Assembly: GCF_018343715.1 (NCBI RefSeq)
Contig: NZ_JAGYPL010000002.1
Span: 186,001-250,000 of the forward strand
DNA length: 64,000 nt
From: Bacillus sp. FJAT-49711
Lineage (GTDB): Bacteria > Bacillota > Bacilli > Bacillales > Bacillaceae_C
Reading direction: 5' to 3'
This document shows, piece after piece, positions 44,560 to 53,584 of the stretch (its first letter is position 1; each line of letters begins with the position of its first letter). The translations under genes were made by a program, and so were the position numbers. The notes below the pieces were generated by a model. It made no database searches. It was not told the DNA's origin and worked only from the letters and a program-made list of their open reading frames with translations.

Positions 44560-44690
44560 TTGGAGTGGAAGGCGGCTACTCCTGGGGGATCAGCGTGAAA
44601 GGTGAGACCCCACAGGGCGTGAAGCGGCCGAGGAGGCTCACCACACGCCCCCCGGAAAACGACCGCCTGGAACGGAAATCAACGGTGGCT
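44560..44690 (+). repeat. GC-rich dispersed repeat, inverted partner of 43952-44240
   Basis: Begins GAGTGGAAGGCGGCTACTCC and includes AGGTGAGACCCCACAGG, GGCCGAGGAGGCTCACC and GGAACGGAAATCAACGG. Its segments match, in reverse orientation, the outer module of the element at 43952. Its GC content is far above that of the neighbouring genes. ORFs across it are accidental. Confidence 0.7.
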
Positions 44691-44777
44691 AGCACTTGCG
44701 TTGTATGTAGATTAATATCTCGTTCAATATGAGTCGGTGAATGCCGAGAGTCTATTATGAAAGAAAGGAGGCGCGAA

Positions 44778-47399
44778 ATGAAAAACCTGAGGAGACCACG
44801 GACATTTAAAGGAGAACTTATCTTATCCTTTCTAACGATTACCCTTGTTTCTATTGTTATTTTAGGCGCATTCCAAATCTTCCAATTGTCCTCGCTCGTA
44901 AAAGAAAATAAAGAGAAACAATTTCAAACGACGGTCTTTTTAGATGATTATATTGTTAACTATGTTCAAGATTATCGAAAAGCTGTTGAAATGCTAGCCT
45001 TCAACATTGAACCTTTTTTTGAAGACCAAGATTTAGCTTCCATTGAAAAAAGATTAGAGCAAATTAAAAAGAAATATCCTGGTTTTGTTAATTTATATGT
45101 TGGGAATGAAGCAGGAGAATCGATTGTTTTTTATCCGGAACTTTATACGGATGGGGCCGAACGAGTAAATCATGATTTTAGTGATCGTCCTTATTATCAG
45201 GAGCTTAAACGAACAAAACAACCTGTGCTATCCTCCGTATTTCATGGACGAGTCGGTACTAATATCATGCTTGTAACAGCGGTTGTCCCTATTATGAGTG
45301 AGGATGATAACATGATCGGATATGTATTAGGGGCTTTTGACTTAAATACATTAGCAGATCATATCACATCTCGAATCAATGATAAAAAAAGTTTTGTCAT
45401 CGTGCTAGATCAAGAAGATAACGTTGTTGTTCATCCTAATGTTGATACACGCACACAACTTGTAAATCTTAAAGACGCACCTTTTGTCAAAAATCTGCCT
45501 CATGAACAGCTACAGGATAGCGGCGATTATATTGCGATCGAAAATGGGGAAGAACAATATTTTACGTTCGTTAAAAATGATAGATTAGGCTGGAAAGTAT
45601 GGATTGGTACTCCGACAAAGTATATATATGATACGTATAAAGAAGCCATTTCTATGGGAATCCTTTTTGTCCTCATGGCAACTGTTTTTATGATAGTAGT
45701 AAGTTTCTTTTTTGCGAACCGTTTTGAAACAGCGCTCCAAAATGTGCTGCGCTATATTAAACAATATAAAGACTACACGCGCGGTTTAAATAATAAACCG
45801 CAATTTCAGCGGCCTACAAAGGGAACGAGAGAAATCGTAGAACTATATGATCATTTTGGTAATTTAATTGAAGAGGTAGAACAAAACCGTCACGGGCTCA
45901 TAAAGCTAAATAAAGACTTAGAAAACCGTGTGAAAGAACGAACAGCGACATTAGAAAATAAAAATTTAGAATTAAAGGCGGTAAATAAGTTAATTACATC
46001 CGTTTCGGCAGAAAGGGATTTAACGCAATTTATCCAGCATTGTTTAAATCAAATTACGCCATTTGTAGAATATTCTATTTGTGTTGTTTTTCAAAACATC
46101 GTAGTCACACCTGATGAAATTACAGCCATTACAGACGTTCAACAATATTTAAACCGTAAGGCTGCTGGGAAACAGCATATTGAACCAATCCAAATAGGTA
46201 AGAACTTACAAGGATTTTTAGTTGTTGATTTAATTAATAATCAAAAAATTAATGCAAGTGAACAAGAGTTTTTAGAAACATTTGCGAGCTCGTTAGCTAT
46301 TATGTTGGAAAATAAATATCTATTTGAAATGATTCGGAATAAGCATGCCGAACTTGAGGCCATTTTGCAAAGTATGTCAGAAGGATTAATGCTGCTTAAT
46401 AACAAGGATGAAATTGAATACGTAAATGACTTTTTCCAACAAATAGTATTTTCAGATACGGACTATAAATTATTTGAATTGAAAGATATGTATAAACGAT
46501 TTATGGAGCTCTTTCAAATAAGTAAAGATGAATTGCAAACTTTTATTCAACAGGACGAAGCGGAAATAAAACTCGAACATGTAGAAGGTAATGATAAAAT
46601 AAAATCCTATATGCTGCATAGTTTTTCCGTCTTTCTTGATGATCAAATTATCGGTAAAGGATTAATATTACGTGATATTACGAAAGAGGCAGAAATTGAT
46701 ACGCTAAAAAACAACTTAATTTCATTAACCTCACATGAGTTTAAAACGCCAATAACAAATATACGCGGCAGTGTCGAAACATTACTCCGCGATGATGTAG
46801 AGTGGGAACCCGACTTTGAAAGGGAGCTTTTAGAAGGTGTTCATGAAGATATTGAGCGTATCCAGCACTTAGTAAGTGATTGGATGGATATATCAAAAAT
46901 TGAATCAGGCACTATGTTTATAGAAAGAAATATGGTCCGCGGTGATCAAATTATTGAAAAGTCACTCCAGCAAATACCGAAAGAACTGCAAGAACAACTA
47001 GAGGTCACATTTCAAAACAAACTGGATGGGCCGTTCTATTTTTACGGTGACAAATTTCGAATTCAGCAAGTATTAGTCAATTTATTTATGAATGCGATTC
47101 GCTACAATGACCAAACTATAAAAAAAATTGTGGTAACACTTGATCGGACGTCTACTGATATTATTATATCGGTAAAAGATAATGGCATCGGAATTTCAGA
47201 AGATCATCTAGAAAAAATCTTCACTCGCTTTTATCAAGTAGATGTTACGGGCACGAGACGGACGGGTGGGACAGGCTTAGGCTTAGCTATTTGCAAGGGG
47301 ATTATGGAAGCACATCATGGTAAAATTACCGTGGAAAGTGAACGTAATAAAGGCAGTATATTTACCTTGTACTTCCCAATAGGAGAGGAGGAAGAATAA
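44778..47399 (+). CDS. Large sensor histidine kinase (dCache-HAMP-PAS-HisKA)
   Basis: An 873-residue kinase. TM1 is about residues 11-31; the extracellular double-Cache-like region is about 32-285 (YIVNYVQDYRKAVEMLAFNI, NHDFSDRPYYQELKRTKQPV); TM2 is about 288-311. A HAMP-like/coiled-coil segment follows (DLENRVKERTATLENKN), then a GAF-like region (about 415-525), a PAS domain (about 530-630), HisKA with H653 in SLTSHEFKTPITNIR, and HATPase_c with NLFMNAIRYND, VKDNGIGIS and GGTGLGLAICKGI. ATG 44778 is chosen because AAAGGAGG lies 6 nt before it. It is paired with the regulator 1 nt downstream. dCache domains commonly bind amino acids or small carboxylates, so it may sense the FdrA pathway substrate. 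Confidence 0.92.
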   Translation: MKNLRRPRTFKGELILSFLTITLVSIVILGAFQIFQLSSLVKENKEKQFQTTVFLDDYIVNYVQDYRKAVEMLAFNIEPFFEDQDLASIEKRLEQIKKKYPGFVNLYVGNEAGESIVFYPELYTDGAERVNHDFSDRPYYQELKRTKQPVLSSVFHGRVGTNIMLVTAVVPIMSEDDNMIGYVLGAFDLNTLADHITSRINDKKSFVIVLDQEDNVVVHPNVDTRTQLVNLKDAPFVKNLPHEQLQDSGDYIAIENGEEQYFTFVKNDRLGWKVWIGTPTKYIYDTYKEAISMGILFVLMATVFMIVVSFFFANRFETALQNVLRYIKQYKDYTRGLNNKPQFQRPTKGTREIVELYDHFGNLIEEVEQNRHGLIKLNKDLENRVKERTATLENKNLELKAVNKLITSVSAERDLTQFIQHCLNQITPFVEYSICVVFQNIVVTPDEITAITDVQQYLNRKAAGKQHIEPIQIGKNLQGFLVVDLINNQKINASEQEFLETFASSLAIMLENKYLFEMIRNKHAELEAILQSMSEGLMLLNNKDEIEYVNDFFQQIVFSDTDYKLFELKDMYKRFMELFQISKDELQTFIQQDEAEIKLEHVEGNDKIKSYMLHSFSVFLDDQIIGKGLILRDITKEAEIDTLKNNLISLTSHEFKTPITNIRGSVETLLRDDVEWEPDFERELLEGVHEDIERIQHLVSDWMDISKIESGTMFIERNMVRGDQIIEKSLQQIPKELQEQLEVTFQNKLDGPFYFYGDKFRIQQVLVNLFMNAIRYNDQTIKKIVVTLDRTSTDIIISVKDNGIGISEDHLEKIFTRFYQVDVTGTRRTGGTGLGLAICKGIMEAHHGKITVESERNKGSIFTLYFPIGEEEE

Positions 47400-47400
47400 A

Positions 47401-48120
47401 ATGAAAAGTCAAAGAATCTGTGTTGTAGATGATGAACCTAAAATTTTACGGTTTATTGCTGCGAACTTAAAGTCGATGGGCTATCACGTTTCTACAGTAA
47501 GCTCTGGAGATGAATTATTGGAAACGTATGATTTAGTATCACCAGATCTCATTTTATTAGATATTATGATGCCAGGGCATGATGGCTTTTATGTATTAGA
47601 AAAACTACGAAAATTTACGAATGTGCCAGTCATTATGTTAACTGCACGCAGCAATTCACAAGATAAAGTACAAGCATTAAATGTCGGGGCTGATGACTAT
47701 TTAACAAAGCCATTTTCTTTAGATGAACTTTTTGCACGAGTAAAAGCAGTCTTACGAAGAAGTCAGCCGTCTATTGCAGACCAGCAAATGTCTAATACTT
47801 CAATTATAACAACCGGAGAATTCTCATTAGATATCGCGAGTAAACGAAGTTGGATTAATAACGAAGAATTTAAATTAACATTTACCGAATTTTCCTTAAT
47901 GGAAATTTTAGCTATAAATTTGGATAAAGTCGTTCAACATGAAACATTGCTTACAGAGGTTTGGGGACCGGAATATCGTGATGATATAGAATACTTGCGA
48001 GTTGGAATTGCTCGGATTCGCCGGAAAATAAAAGAAAAACTAAAGACGAAGCAAGAATATATTGTCACCTATCCGGGACTAGGATATATGTTAAAAAATA
48101 TTCCGCAAGCTGGTGAATAA
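47401..48120 (+). CDS. OmpR/PhoB-family response regulator
   Basis: A 239-residue regulator with an N-terminal receiver (CVVDDEPKILRF; phospho-acceptor D54 in LILLDIMMPGHDG; Lys in DYLTKPFSLDE) and a C-terminal winged helix (LTFTEFSLMEILAIN, then VGIARIRRKIKEK as the recognition region, and YIVTYPGLGYML as the wing). It starts 1 nt after the kinase stop with GGAGGA before the ATG. OmpR-type regulators bind repeated half-sites as dimers. Candidate sites are the shared 28-nt motifs upstream of the FdrA operon and of the MFS gene, which flank this kinase-regulator pair. Confidence 0.94.
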   Translation: MKSQRICVVDDEPKILRFIAANLKSMGYHVSTVSSGDELLETYDLVSPDLILLDIMMPGHDGFYVLEKLRKFTNVPVIMLTARSNSQDKVQALNVGADDYLTKPFSLDELFARVKAVLRRSQPSIADQQMSNTSIITTGEFSLDIASKRSWINNEEFKLTFTEFSLMEILAINLDKVVQHETLLTEVWGPEYRDDIEYLRVGIARIRRKIKEKLKTKQEYIVTYPGLGYMLKNIPQAGE

Positions 48121-48188
48121 GGGCTCGAATGGATGCAGAACTTCCTATGAAAATGTACGAGATATTAACCGTTTTTAGAAAAAACAGC

Positions 48189-48247
48189 AAGAGGTTGTCT
48201 TAAAAATTGTTTTTATTAACAATTTTTTTGACAGCCTCTTCTTTTTT
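48189..48247 (+). terminator. Long terminator after the two-component genes
   Basis: AAGAGGTTGTC... (from 48189) pairs with ...GACAGCCTCTT (ending 48240), with an inner AATTGTT/AACAATT stem, and TCTTTTTT follows. Confidence 0.85.
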
Positions 48248-48375
48248 GCTAGGTAAAGAAAGCATAAGTTTTTTAGTCTATATGTATGATCAGAGACTTT
48301 TGCTGTCCAGCTCCAGTCGCCAGCCTATTTCCAAATGTAAATCTTCAACTCTCTTCGACAATTTTTATGTTTTTT

Positions 48376-48403
48376 TAATGTAAACTCTTTCAATTTTATT
48401 CGA
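48376..48403 (+). promoter_or_regulatory. 28-nt motif shared with the FdrA operon upstream region (copy B)
   Basis: Starts TAATGTAAACTCTTTC and ends AATTTTATTCGA; only two bases differ from copy A at 38646-38673. It lies 81 nt before the MFS start. TTCGACA-type sequences flank it on both sides (48354-48360 and 48399-48405). Upstream, 48299-48333 carries a fragment of the dispersed repeat seen at 43988 (CTGTCCAGCTCCAG). Confidence 0.6.
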
Positions 48404-48484
48404 CAGTTATGCTATTTATCGTATATTTCAATTGAAAGCAATTCAAATTTTATTATAAAAATTTTACTCGTAGGAGGCAGTATC

Positions 48485-49720
48485 ATGGGAGAACCAAACG
48501 GCAAAAAAGAACTAATTCCTTATTGGATTAAAGCTGTTATTGTATTTTTTCTAGGCTGGGTAGCCATTTACGGTACACGATCTGTGCTTAATCCAGTAAT
48601 GGATAATATTCAAGGGGAATTCGGGCTTTCAGCAGCTCAGCTAGGAATGATCAGTAGTATCTTCTTCATCGGTTATGCTGGTTTAAACGTTCCATCAGGT
48701 ATTTTAGGGGATAAAATTGGGAAGAAAAAAGTTCTTGTTCCAGGAATCATCTTATTCGGTGTACTCGCAGCTGTAACAGGAATGATGCCAACATTCTTCT
48801 TATTTATGGTTGCATGGTTATTTGTAGGGATATTCCAAGGCTTCTATTATGGTCCACAATATGGATTATCATCTGAAGCAATCCCAGCAAAACATATTAC
48901 AGTTGGTAGTGCAATCATTAATAGTGGGATGGCATTCGGTTTATCAATTGGTTATTTCATTTCATCGTATTCCGTTGGTACACTGGGCTTAAGCTGGAGA
49001 GCTCCGTTTTACATTATCTCCATTCCAGTTGTCTTAATCGGTCTTGCGATGTGGTGGGTAATTAAGGACAAGCCTAAATCTAAAGCAGAAAGAGCGCAAG
49101 AAAATGGCGGCCAAAAACTAAAAGTAAAAGATTTATTTAGCAAGAACATGATCTTTGCGTATATTACAATTTTCTGTGCGATTTACGCATTCTTCGTAGT
49201 TGTAACATGGATTCCATACTACTTGCAACATGCTCGAGGTATTGAGGGAACAGAAGTTGCGGTTGTATCATCTTTAGTTCCATGGGCAGCCATTCCAGGT
49301 TCTATTCTATTCAGTTGGATTGCTGACAAAATGGGCAAACGTCGTCCAGTATTATTAGTGATGATACCACTATCTATCATTGCAACTGTAAGTATCGTTG
49401 CTTTTGATAACATGTGGGTTCTATATGTAGCATTAATTGGTTATGGTATTTTTGGTAAAATTAGCACAAACCCTGTTCTCGTAGCAGTTATTGCTGACAA
49501 TGCTCCAAAACATGCATTAGGTACAGCATTTGGATTGTACAACTTTATCGGAATGCTTGGATCAATCCTTGCACCATTCATTACGGGTCTATTAACAGAT
49601 ATTACTGGAAGCTTGAATGCTGGATTCTACTTTGCAGCAGCATTATTAGCAGTTGCGTTTATCTCAGTACTATTTATTAATGAAAACAATCGCCCAAATA
49701 TCGAAGGTGCGGCGAAATAA
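48485..49720 (+). CDS. MFS transporter (anion:cation symporter-like)
   Basis: A 411-residue major facilitator with 12 membrane segments. The loop 2-3 signature is GILGDKIGKKK near residue 76. N-terminal RSVLNPVMDNIQGEFGLSAA and FQGFYYGPQYGLSSEAIPAK resemble carboxylate/anion symporters of the GudP/ExuT kind. The substrate is not evident, but gene position and the shared upstream motif link it to the FdrA operon, so it may import a carbamoylated acid such as oxamate, oxalurate or allantoate. Good ribosome site (AGGAGG) before the ATG, own terminator behind. Function in this pathway is inference. Confidence 0.85.
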   Translation: MGEPNGKKELIPYWIKAVIVFFLGWVAIYGTRSVLNPVMDNIQGEFGLSAAQLGMISSIFFIGYAGLNVPSGILGDKIGKKKVLVPGIILFGVLAAVTGMMPTFFLFMVAWLFVGIFQGFYYGPQYGLSSEAIPAKHITVGSAIINSGMAFGLSIGYFISSYSVGTLGLSWRAPFYIISIPVVLIGLAMWWVIKDKPKSKAERAQENGGQKLKVKDLFSKNMIFAYITIFCAIYAFFVVVTWIPYYLQHARGIEGTEVAVVSSLVPWAAIPGSILFSWIADKMGKRRPVLLVMIPLSIIATVSIVAFDNMWVLYVALIGYGIFGKISTNPVLVAVIADNAPKHALGTAFGLYNFIGMLGSILAPFITGLLTDITGSLNAGFYFAAALLAVAFISVLFINENNRPNIEGAAK

Positions 49721-49731
49721 TGGCGACAAGA

Positions 49732-49771
49732 AACATCCTTAGAAGGTTTACTCTCTAAGGATGTTTTTTTA
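49732..49771 (+). terminator. Terminator after the MFS gene
   Basis: Perfect 12-bp stem AACATCCTTAGA (49732-49743) with TCTAAGGATGTT (49754-49765), followed by a T-run. Confidence 0.92.
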
Positions 49772-49875
49772 CTTGAGCCCCTTAATTGGATGAGGGCGAA
49801 TGAAGAAAGGGGTCCGGAGATTTCCTTATTCAAAGGATGGAATACTTACATATTTTCTTCGTCAGCTTTTTTAAC

Positions 49876-50319
49876 CTAAAACGTAAAGCGGGACACTTGT
49901 TCATCCCCGATGATCAGCCCGTCTATTTCTTGGAAACCTAATTTTTCATAAACGCGTTTTGCGTGTTCATTATTTGGTTCATAAGAAAGCGTGATAGTAT
50001 GATGGTGATCCTCTTTCATATTTCTAATGTCATCTATCACGAGTTGGATCGCTTTTTTTCCATATCCTTTCCCTTGATGTTTTTGATCAATCATCATTCG
50101 GTAAATCCAGTACTCATGGTCATCTTCGTCGATTCCATATAGCGCGAAACCGACCATTTCTTCGCCAAGATAGATTCCTTTTGCGTGGAAATTTTCAAGG
50201 AAATTTAACTGGGCGAGTGATACCGTGTTGGATGCTACAAATTTCACTTGATCTTCGCGGACACGCAACGAAATGGCCTTCAGCCAATTATTTTTTGTAA
50301 TCGTCTCTAAATGCAACAT
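49876..50319 (-). CDS. GNAT acetyltransferase, BltD/polyamine type
   Basis: A 147-residue GNAT enzyme. The acetyl-CoA loop is MMIDQKHQGKGYGKKAIQLV (about 75-94), and the C-terminal NNEHAKRVYEKLGFQE is typical of the family. Length, the N-terminal SLRVREDQVKFVASNTVSL and the fold order resemble Bacillus BltD/PaiA spermine-spermidine acetyltransferases, which protect against polyamine or drug stress. It is a single gene reading towards the MFS terminator. The polyamine substrate is a family-based guess. Confidence 0.85.
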   Translation of the reverse strand: MLHLETITKNNWLKAISLRVREDQVKFVASNTVSLAQLNFLENFHAKGIYLGEEMVGFALYGIDEDDHEYWIYRMMIDQKHQGKGYGKKAIQLVIDDIRNMKEDHHHTITLSYEPNNEHAKRVYEKLGFQEIDGLIIGDEQVSRFTF

Positions 50320-50395
50320 GCTTCATCAATCCCTCTATAAAAAAATGTTTTACTCCTAAATTGTAAAAGAAGGAGAGAGGATAATCTAGAGGTGT

Positions 50396-50905
50396 CTAAC
50401 TTACTTTCTTTATGACTATGTGATGGTGACGAATGATCAGATGATAAATAAATAAGGTGAGTGATTGAACAAACAAATAGACAGAAAATGAATACTGCAG
50501 CTTCCAATTAATATAGTTAAAGACATGAAAATACACTGCCATTCCTTCAAACAGCGTTCCTGCTAAAGAAAAACCAACAATATAAACTAAAGTCCAATAG
50601 CCATGTATGTTGAACTTATCATACAAATAAATAAAAAAATAGGAGAAGGGGGCGTACAAGGCATAGACGATAATATCAAAAAGCTCATATTTACCAGAAT
50701 TCATAACGTGATATAGATTTAAATATGGCGGTGATAATAAATGATCATAAAGTCTTGCGATTACAGAACCTAATAACATAATTACGATCATCACACTTAA
50801 GGGAAGCCTTTTAGGCAACAAAAATACTAATAAATAAAAAATGAGAGTGGTTATAATCACAAACCATTCATTTTCGCCAAAGATGGACGGCAATGGCAAG
50901 GGCAT
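50396..50905 (-). CDS. Multi-pass membrane protein, CBO0543-like
   Basis: A 169-residue protein with about five hydrophobic segments, including FVIITTLIFYLLVFLLP near the N-terminus and the aromatic pattern NIHGYWTLVYIVGFSLAG in the middle, as in the small CBO0543-type membrane proteins of spore formers. The start ATG overlaps the stop of the upstream gene by 1 nt (TAATG) and has GAGGTGAG before it, so the two genes are translationally coupled. Function is unknown. The protein at 52955 is similar in size and in its HGYWYF motif. Confidence 0.65.
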   Translation of the reverse strand: MPLPLPSIFGENEWFVIITTLIFYLLVFLLPKRLPLSVMIVIMLLGSVIARLYDHLLSPPYLNLYHVMNSGKYELFDIIVYALYAPFSYFFIYLYDKFNIHGYWTLVYIVGFSLAGTLFEGMAVYFHVFNYINWKLQYSFSVYLFVQSLTLFIYHLIIRHHHIVIKKVS

Positions 50906-51381
50906 TAGGTTCTCACCTCTTCCTTCCTTAAGATCTTCCGAAATCCATGCAGTAAAATAAATAGCAGGAACAAGGATAAGAGAATAAATAGAATGGATTG
51001 CCAGAAATGCCACCCCTCTGAATAGGTAATAACTTCACCCTTTACGAGTAGAAACTCAACAGAATACAAAAGAAATACGTATAGGAAAGTAAAGAACCAC
51101 TTGAACCTTTTCGAATAAATACTTGCCAAAAAATTGAAGTAAATCATATACAGAAAGGGGAAAACAACAATTTCATATATACGTAAAACAAATAAAAGTT
51201 TTATGTTATGTGTAACTTTCCAAAGTGCTAAATTATTATCTACAATTGAAACATAGCTTGTCGTTAAAAACTCAATAATTAAAAAAATGAATAGATTTTC
51301 AAGAAAATTAAGTTTTTTCTTGACCACAAAAAAACCAACTACTAAAATAATTGCTCCGTTTAAAAATAATAAAAATGTCAT
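50905..51381 (-). CDS. Multi-pass membrane protein coupled to the preceding gene
   Basis: A 158-residue, very hydrophobic protein with about five membrane segments (for example FLLFLNGAIILVVGFFVV at the N-terminus and ILFILLSLFLLFILLHGF at the C-terminus). The start at 51381 is chosen because AAGTGAG lies 9 nt before it. It is the first of a two-gene operon with the 169-aa membrane protein, sharing one nucleotide of stop/start. The two may form a complex. No function can be assigned. Confidence 0.62.
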   Translation of the reverse strand: MTFLLFLNGAIILVVGFFVVKKKLNFLENLFIFLIIEFLTTSYVSIVDNNLALWKVTHNIKLLFVLRIYEIVVFPFLYMIYFNFLASIYSKRFKWFFTFLYVFLLYSVEFLLVKGEVITYSEGWHFWQSILFILLSLFLLFILLHGFRKILRKEEVRT

Positions 51382-51578
51382 ACGCATCAACTCACTTTTA
51401 AATAATCTCTTATAAAGATTATTCTTTTCCTCATCCTTTTTTATTCGTATTTCTCTTTTTTCTATAATAAATCTAGACTCTTTTCTTCAGTATTGCTGCT
51501 ATTTATTTTAATAAGGATAATTTTCATTTATTTACAAATGATAACACCACCTAACAATATGGAAGGTCATTTGATTGA

Positions 51579-52367
51579 ATGAACAATTATACGAACGATA
51601 ATACGGCTAGACGCTATAAAGCTCATTTAAGTATTTTTGGCACATCTATCATTCATTTAAGAAATCCATATATCATTGCCTGGTGGTCAGCTGCGTTCCC
51701 GGGTTTTGGCCATCTTCTTTTATCAAAATATCATAGAGGATATATATTATTTATTTGGGAGGTTTACATTAATCTAAAATCTCATCTTAATTTAGGCATG
51801 ATTCATTCATTTCAAGGAAATATAACAATGGCTAAAGATGTATTAGATACTAGATGGCTCTTGGCATATATTCCCGTATATATTTTTAGTATTTGGGACA
51901 GTTACCGATCGACGGTAGATCTGAATGCTGTTTCCATTTTGGCTGAACATGAAGGACACAAATTTAATTCGTTTAGTATAGGTTCATTTGGATTCAACTA
52001 CTTAGATAAAAGAAACCCAGTTCTTGCCATCATATGGTCACTTTTTATTCCCGGCCTAGGACAGCTTTATATACACAGGACATTTACAGCTTTTTTCTTA
52101 ATTATTTGGTTTGTCATCTTCTTTTATTTTTCGCATTTCCTTGAGGCGCTCCATCTTTTGATTCTAGGGAATATCAAAGAGTCTACCACCGTTTTAAATG
52201 AAGAATGGTTGTTATTCTTTCCTTCAATTTATGGTTTTGCAGCTTTTGACTCCTATATAAATGCCGTAGAAAATAATAAACTTTACGAAATGGAGCAAAG
52301 AAAATTCTTAAAAGAAAATTACCAATCACCAAGCTTTCGAATTTTAAAAGGAAAAAAGGTGAAGTGA
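51579..52367 (+). CDS. Internally duplicated membrane protein, unknown function
   Basis: A 262-residue protein made of two similar halves. Each half begins with a proline/tryptophan motif (NPYIIAWWSAAFPGFGHLLL near residue 29; NPVLAIIWSLFIPGLGQLYI near 145), followed by a helical membrane segment and an acidic-aromatic tail ending in (S/D)SY (FSIWDSYRSTVDLN; FAAFDSYINAVENN). This recalls the PGxG membrane hairpin seen in TM2-type and related small membrane proteins. It precedes the 153-aa glycine-zipper protein by 5 nt, so the two form an operon. The duplication is clear; the function is not. Confidence 0.68.
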   Translation: MNNYTNDNTARRYKAHLSIFGTSIIHLRNPYIIAWWSAAFPGFGHLLLSKYHRGYILFIWEVYINLKSHLNLGMIHSFQGNITMAKDVLDTRWLLAYIPVYIFSIWDSYRSTVDLNAVSILAEHEGHKFNSFSIGSFGFNYLDKRNPVLAIIWSLFIPGLGQLYIHRTFTAFFLIIWFVIFFYFSHFLEALHLLILGNIKESTTVLNEEWLLFFPSIYGFAAFDSYINAVENNKLYEMEQRKFLKENYQSPSFRILKGKKVK

Positions 52368-52372
52368 TGTAA

Positions 52373-52834
52373 ATGCAGTTATTTGCGACTTTTGATAGCA
52401 ATGATTATTTAGAAATCGCTATTACTGAGTTGGAGAAAAAAGGAATAACGAAAGAATCGATATTTGCTATACCGCTTGATAATCGAAGCAGGGATCGTAA
52501 GTTATTCGATTCGCTTCATTATTCTGATGGAACTACATTAATAGATATAGGAATGGTACTTGCAACTGCCTTTTCCGTTATTGGAGCAAGTATTGGATTT
52601 ACATTAGCTTGGGGTCCAATTTATTGGGGATTAATCGGAGCAATCATTGGGTTTATTTTGGGGTTTGCAATTCGACTTTTAATGGAATTGGTTTTTAAGA
52701 AGAAAAAGAAAAAGTCATTGAAAGGCAAGCATTCTGAAATTATTCTAATTATTGACTGTGATGAAAAGCGGGCAGAACTATTAGAAAATGTTTTATGGGA
52801 TCACTTTGCATTAGGAATAGCAAAAATTAAGTGA
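52373..52834 (+). CDS. Small membrane protein with glycine-zipper hairpin
   Basis: A 153-residue protein. The N-terminal soluble part (1-55, MQLFATFDSNDYLEIAITEL) and the C-terminal part (IILIIDCDEKRAELLENVLW) enclose a membrane hairpin at about 62-107 rich in glycine (VIGASIGFTLAWGPIYWGLI, then GAIIGFILGFAI), followed by a Lys-rich stretch (KKKKKKSLKGK). The arrangement resembles small stress-response membrane proteins whose soluble parts form a ferredoxin-like fold. It is second in an operon with the duplicated membrane protein. The precise family is not recognised. Confidence 0.62.
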   Translation: MQLFATFDSNDYLEIAITELEKKGITKESIFAIPLDNRSRDRKLFDSLHYSDGTTLIDIGMVLATAFSVIGASIGFTLAWGPIYWGLIGAIIGFILGFAIRLLMELVFKKKKKKSLKGKHSEIILIIDCDEKRAELLENVLWDHFALGIAKIK

Positions 52835-52954
52835 TGGGTGCTGTTACAATAAGAATCAACCAATTCTGTATGAATACCTTAGCTCATTGGTGGAAAAGTT
52901 AAGATAAAAGAAGGTTGTTTTTATGTCCAAAGATAGAGGAAAGGTTTTTATATT

Positions 52955-53416
52955 ATGATTGGGCTGATTATGGCAGTAATCGTTTTTAATGTTATTGCAT
53001 TTAAAACGAATAAGCATCTAACTAAAAATCAAATTGTTCATATATGGGCATTTACAATATGTTTTCAAACGCTTTTTGATGTTTTCATTTCGTTGAAGTA
53101 TCATGGCTATTGGTATTTTTCGAAAGGTGTAGACGTACGGTCATTACCTATTTATACCGTTTTAATTCCTGCTGTTAATATCATGTTTTTAAATTGGTAT
53201 CCTTTTAGGAAGGCACTTTATTGGCGCGTGCTCTATATTTTTTTATGGGTCATTCTTATCACATTATATGAAATGATCACACTATTGCCTGAACCTTGGG
53301 GATATTTTCATCATGGGTGGTGGAGATTGGGACATTCCATCCTGATTAATCCCGTTCTATTTTACATCTTATTAAAGTATTACAAATGGATATATAATAT
53401 AGAAACACGTAACTAA
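52955..53416 (+). CDS. CBO0543-like multi-pass membrane protein
   Basis: A 153-residue membrane protein with about five hydrophobic segments. Motifs HGYWYFSKGVDVRSLP and HHGWWRLGHS agree with the small CBO0543-type membrane proteins of Bacillus and Clostridium, whose function is unknown. GAGGAAAGG stands about 10 nt before the ATG. An 11-codon ORF (ATG at 52922) overlaps the start as ATGA and might act as a coupled leader, but this could be chance. It is probably transcribed separately from the genes before it. Confidence 0.68.
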   Translation: MIGLIMAVIVFNVIAFKTNKHLTKNQIVHIWAFTICFQTLFDVFISLKYHGYWYFSKGVDVRSLPIYTVLIPAVNIMFLNWYPFRKALYWRVLYIFLWVILITLYEMITLLPEPWGYFHHGWWRLGHSILINPVLFYILLKYYKWIYNIETRN

Positions 53417-53584
53417 CGAAATCGTTTATAAAAAGTTTGTTAGGGATGTGTTTTTTGTATTCCTACAGTCGCTTCATTAGCTCATCGATTCTTAAAGAAG
53501 ATTCAAAAATATTAAGCCGTTTTAATGTACTGAAAGTATGATAAAATTTTTATATTAGAATTTCCAGAGGAAGGAGCGCGTTCT

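Noticed and set aside
52922-52957. 11-codon leader peptide ending ATGA on the gene at 52955
   Set aside because: No ribosome site and no conserved codon pattern such as repeated amino acids; probably chance.
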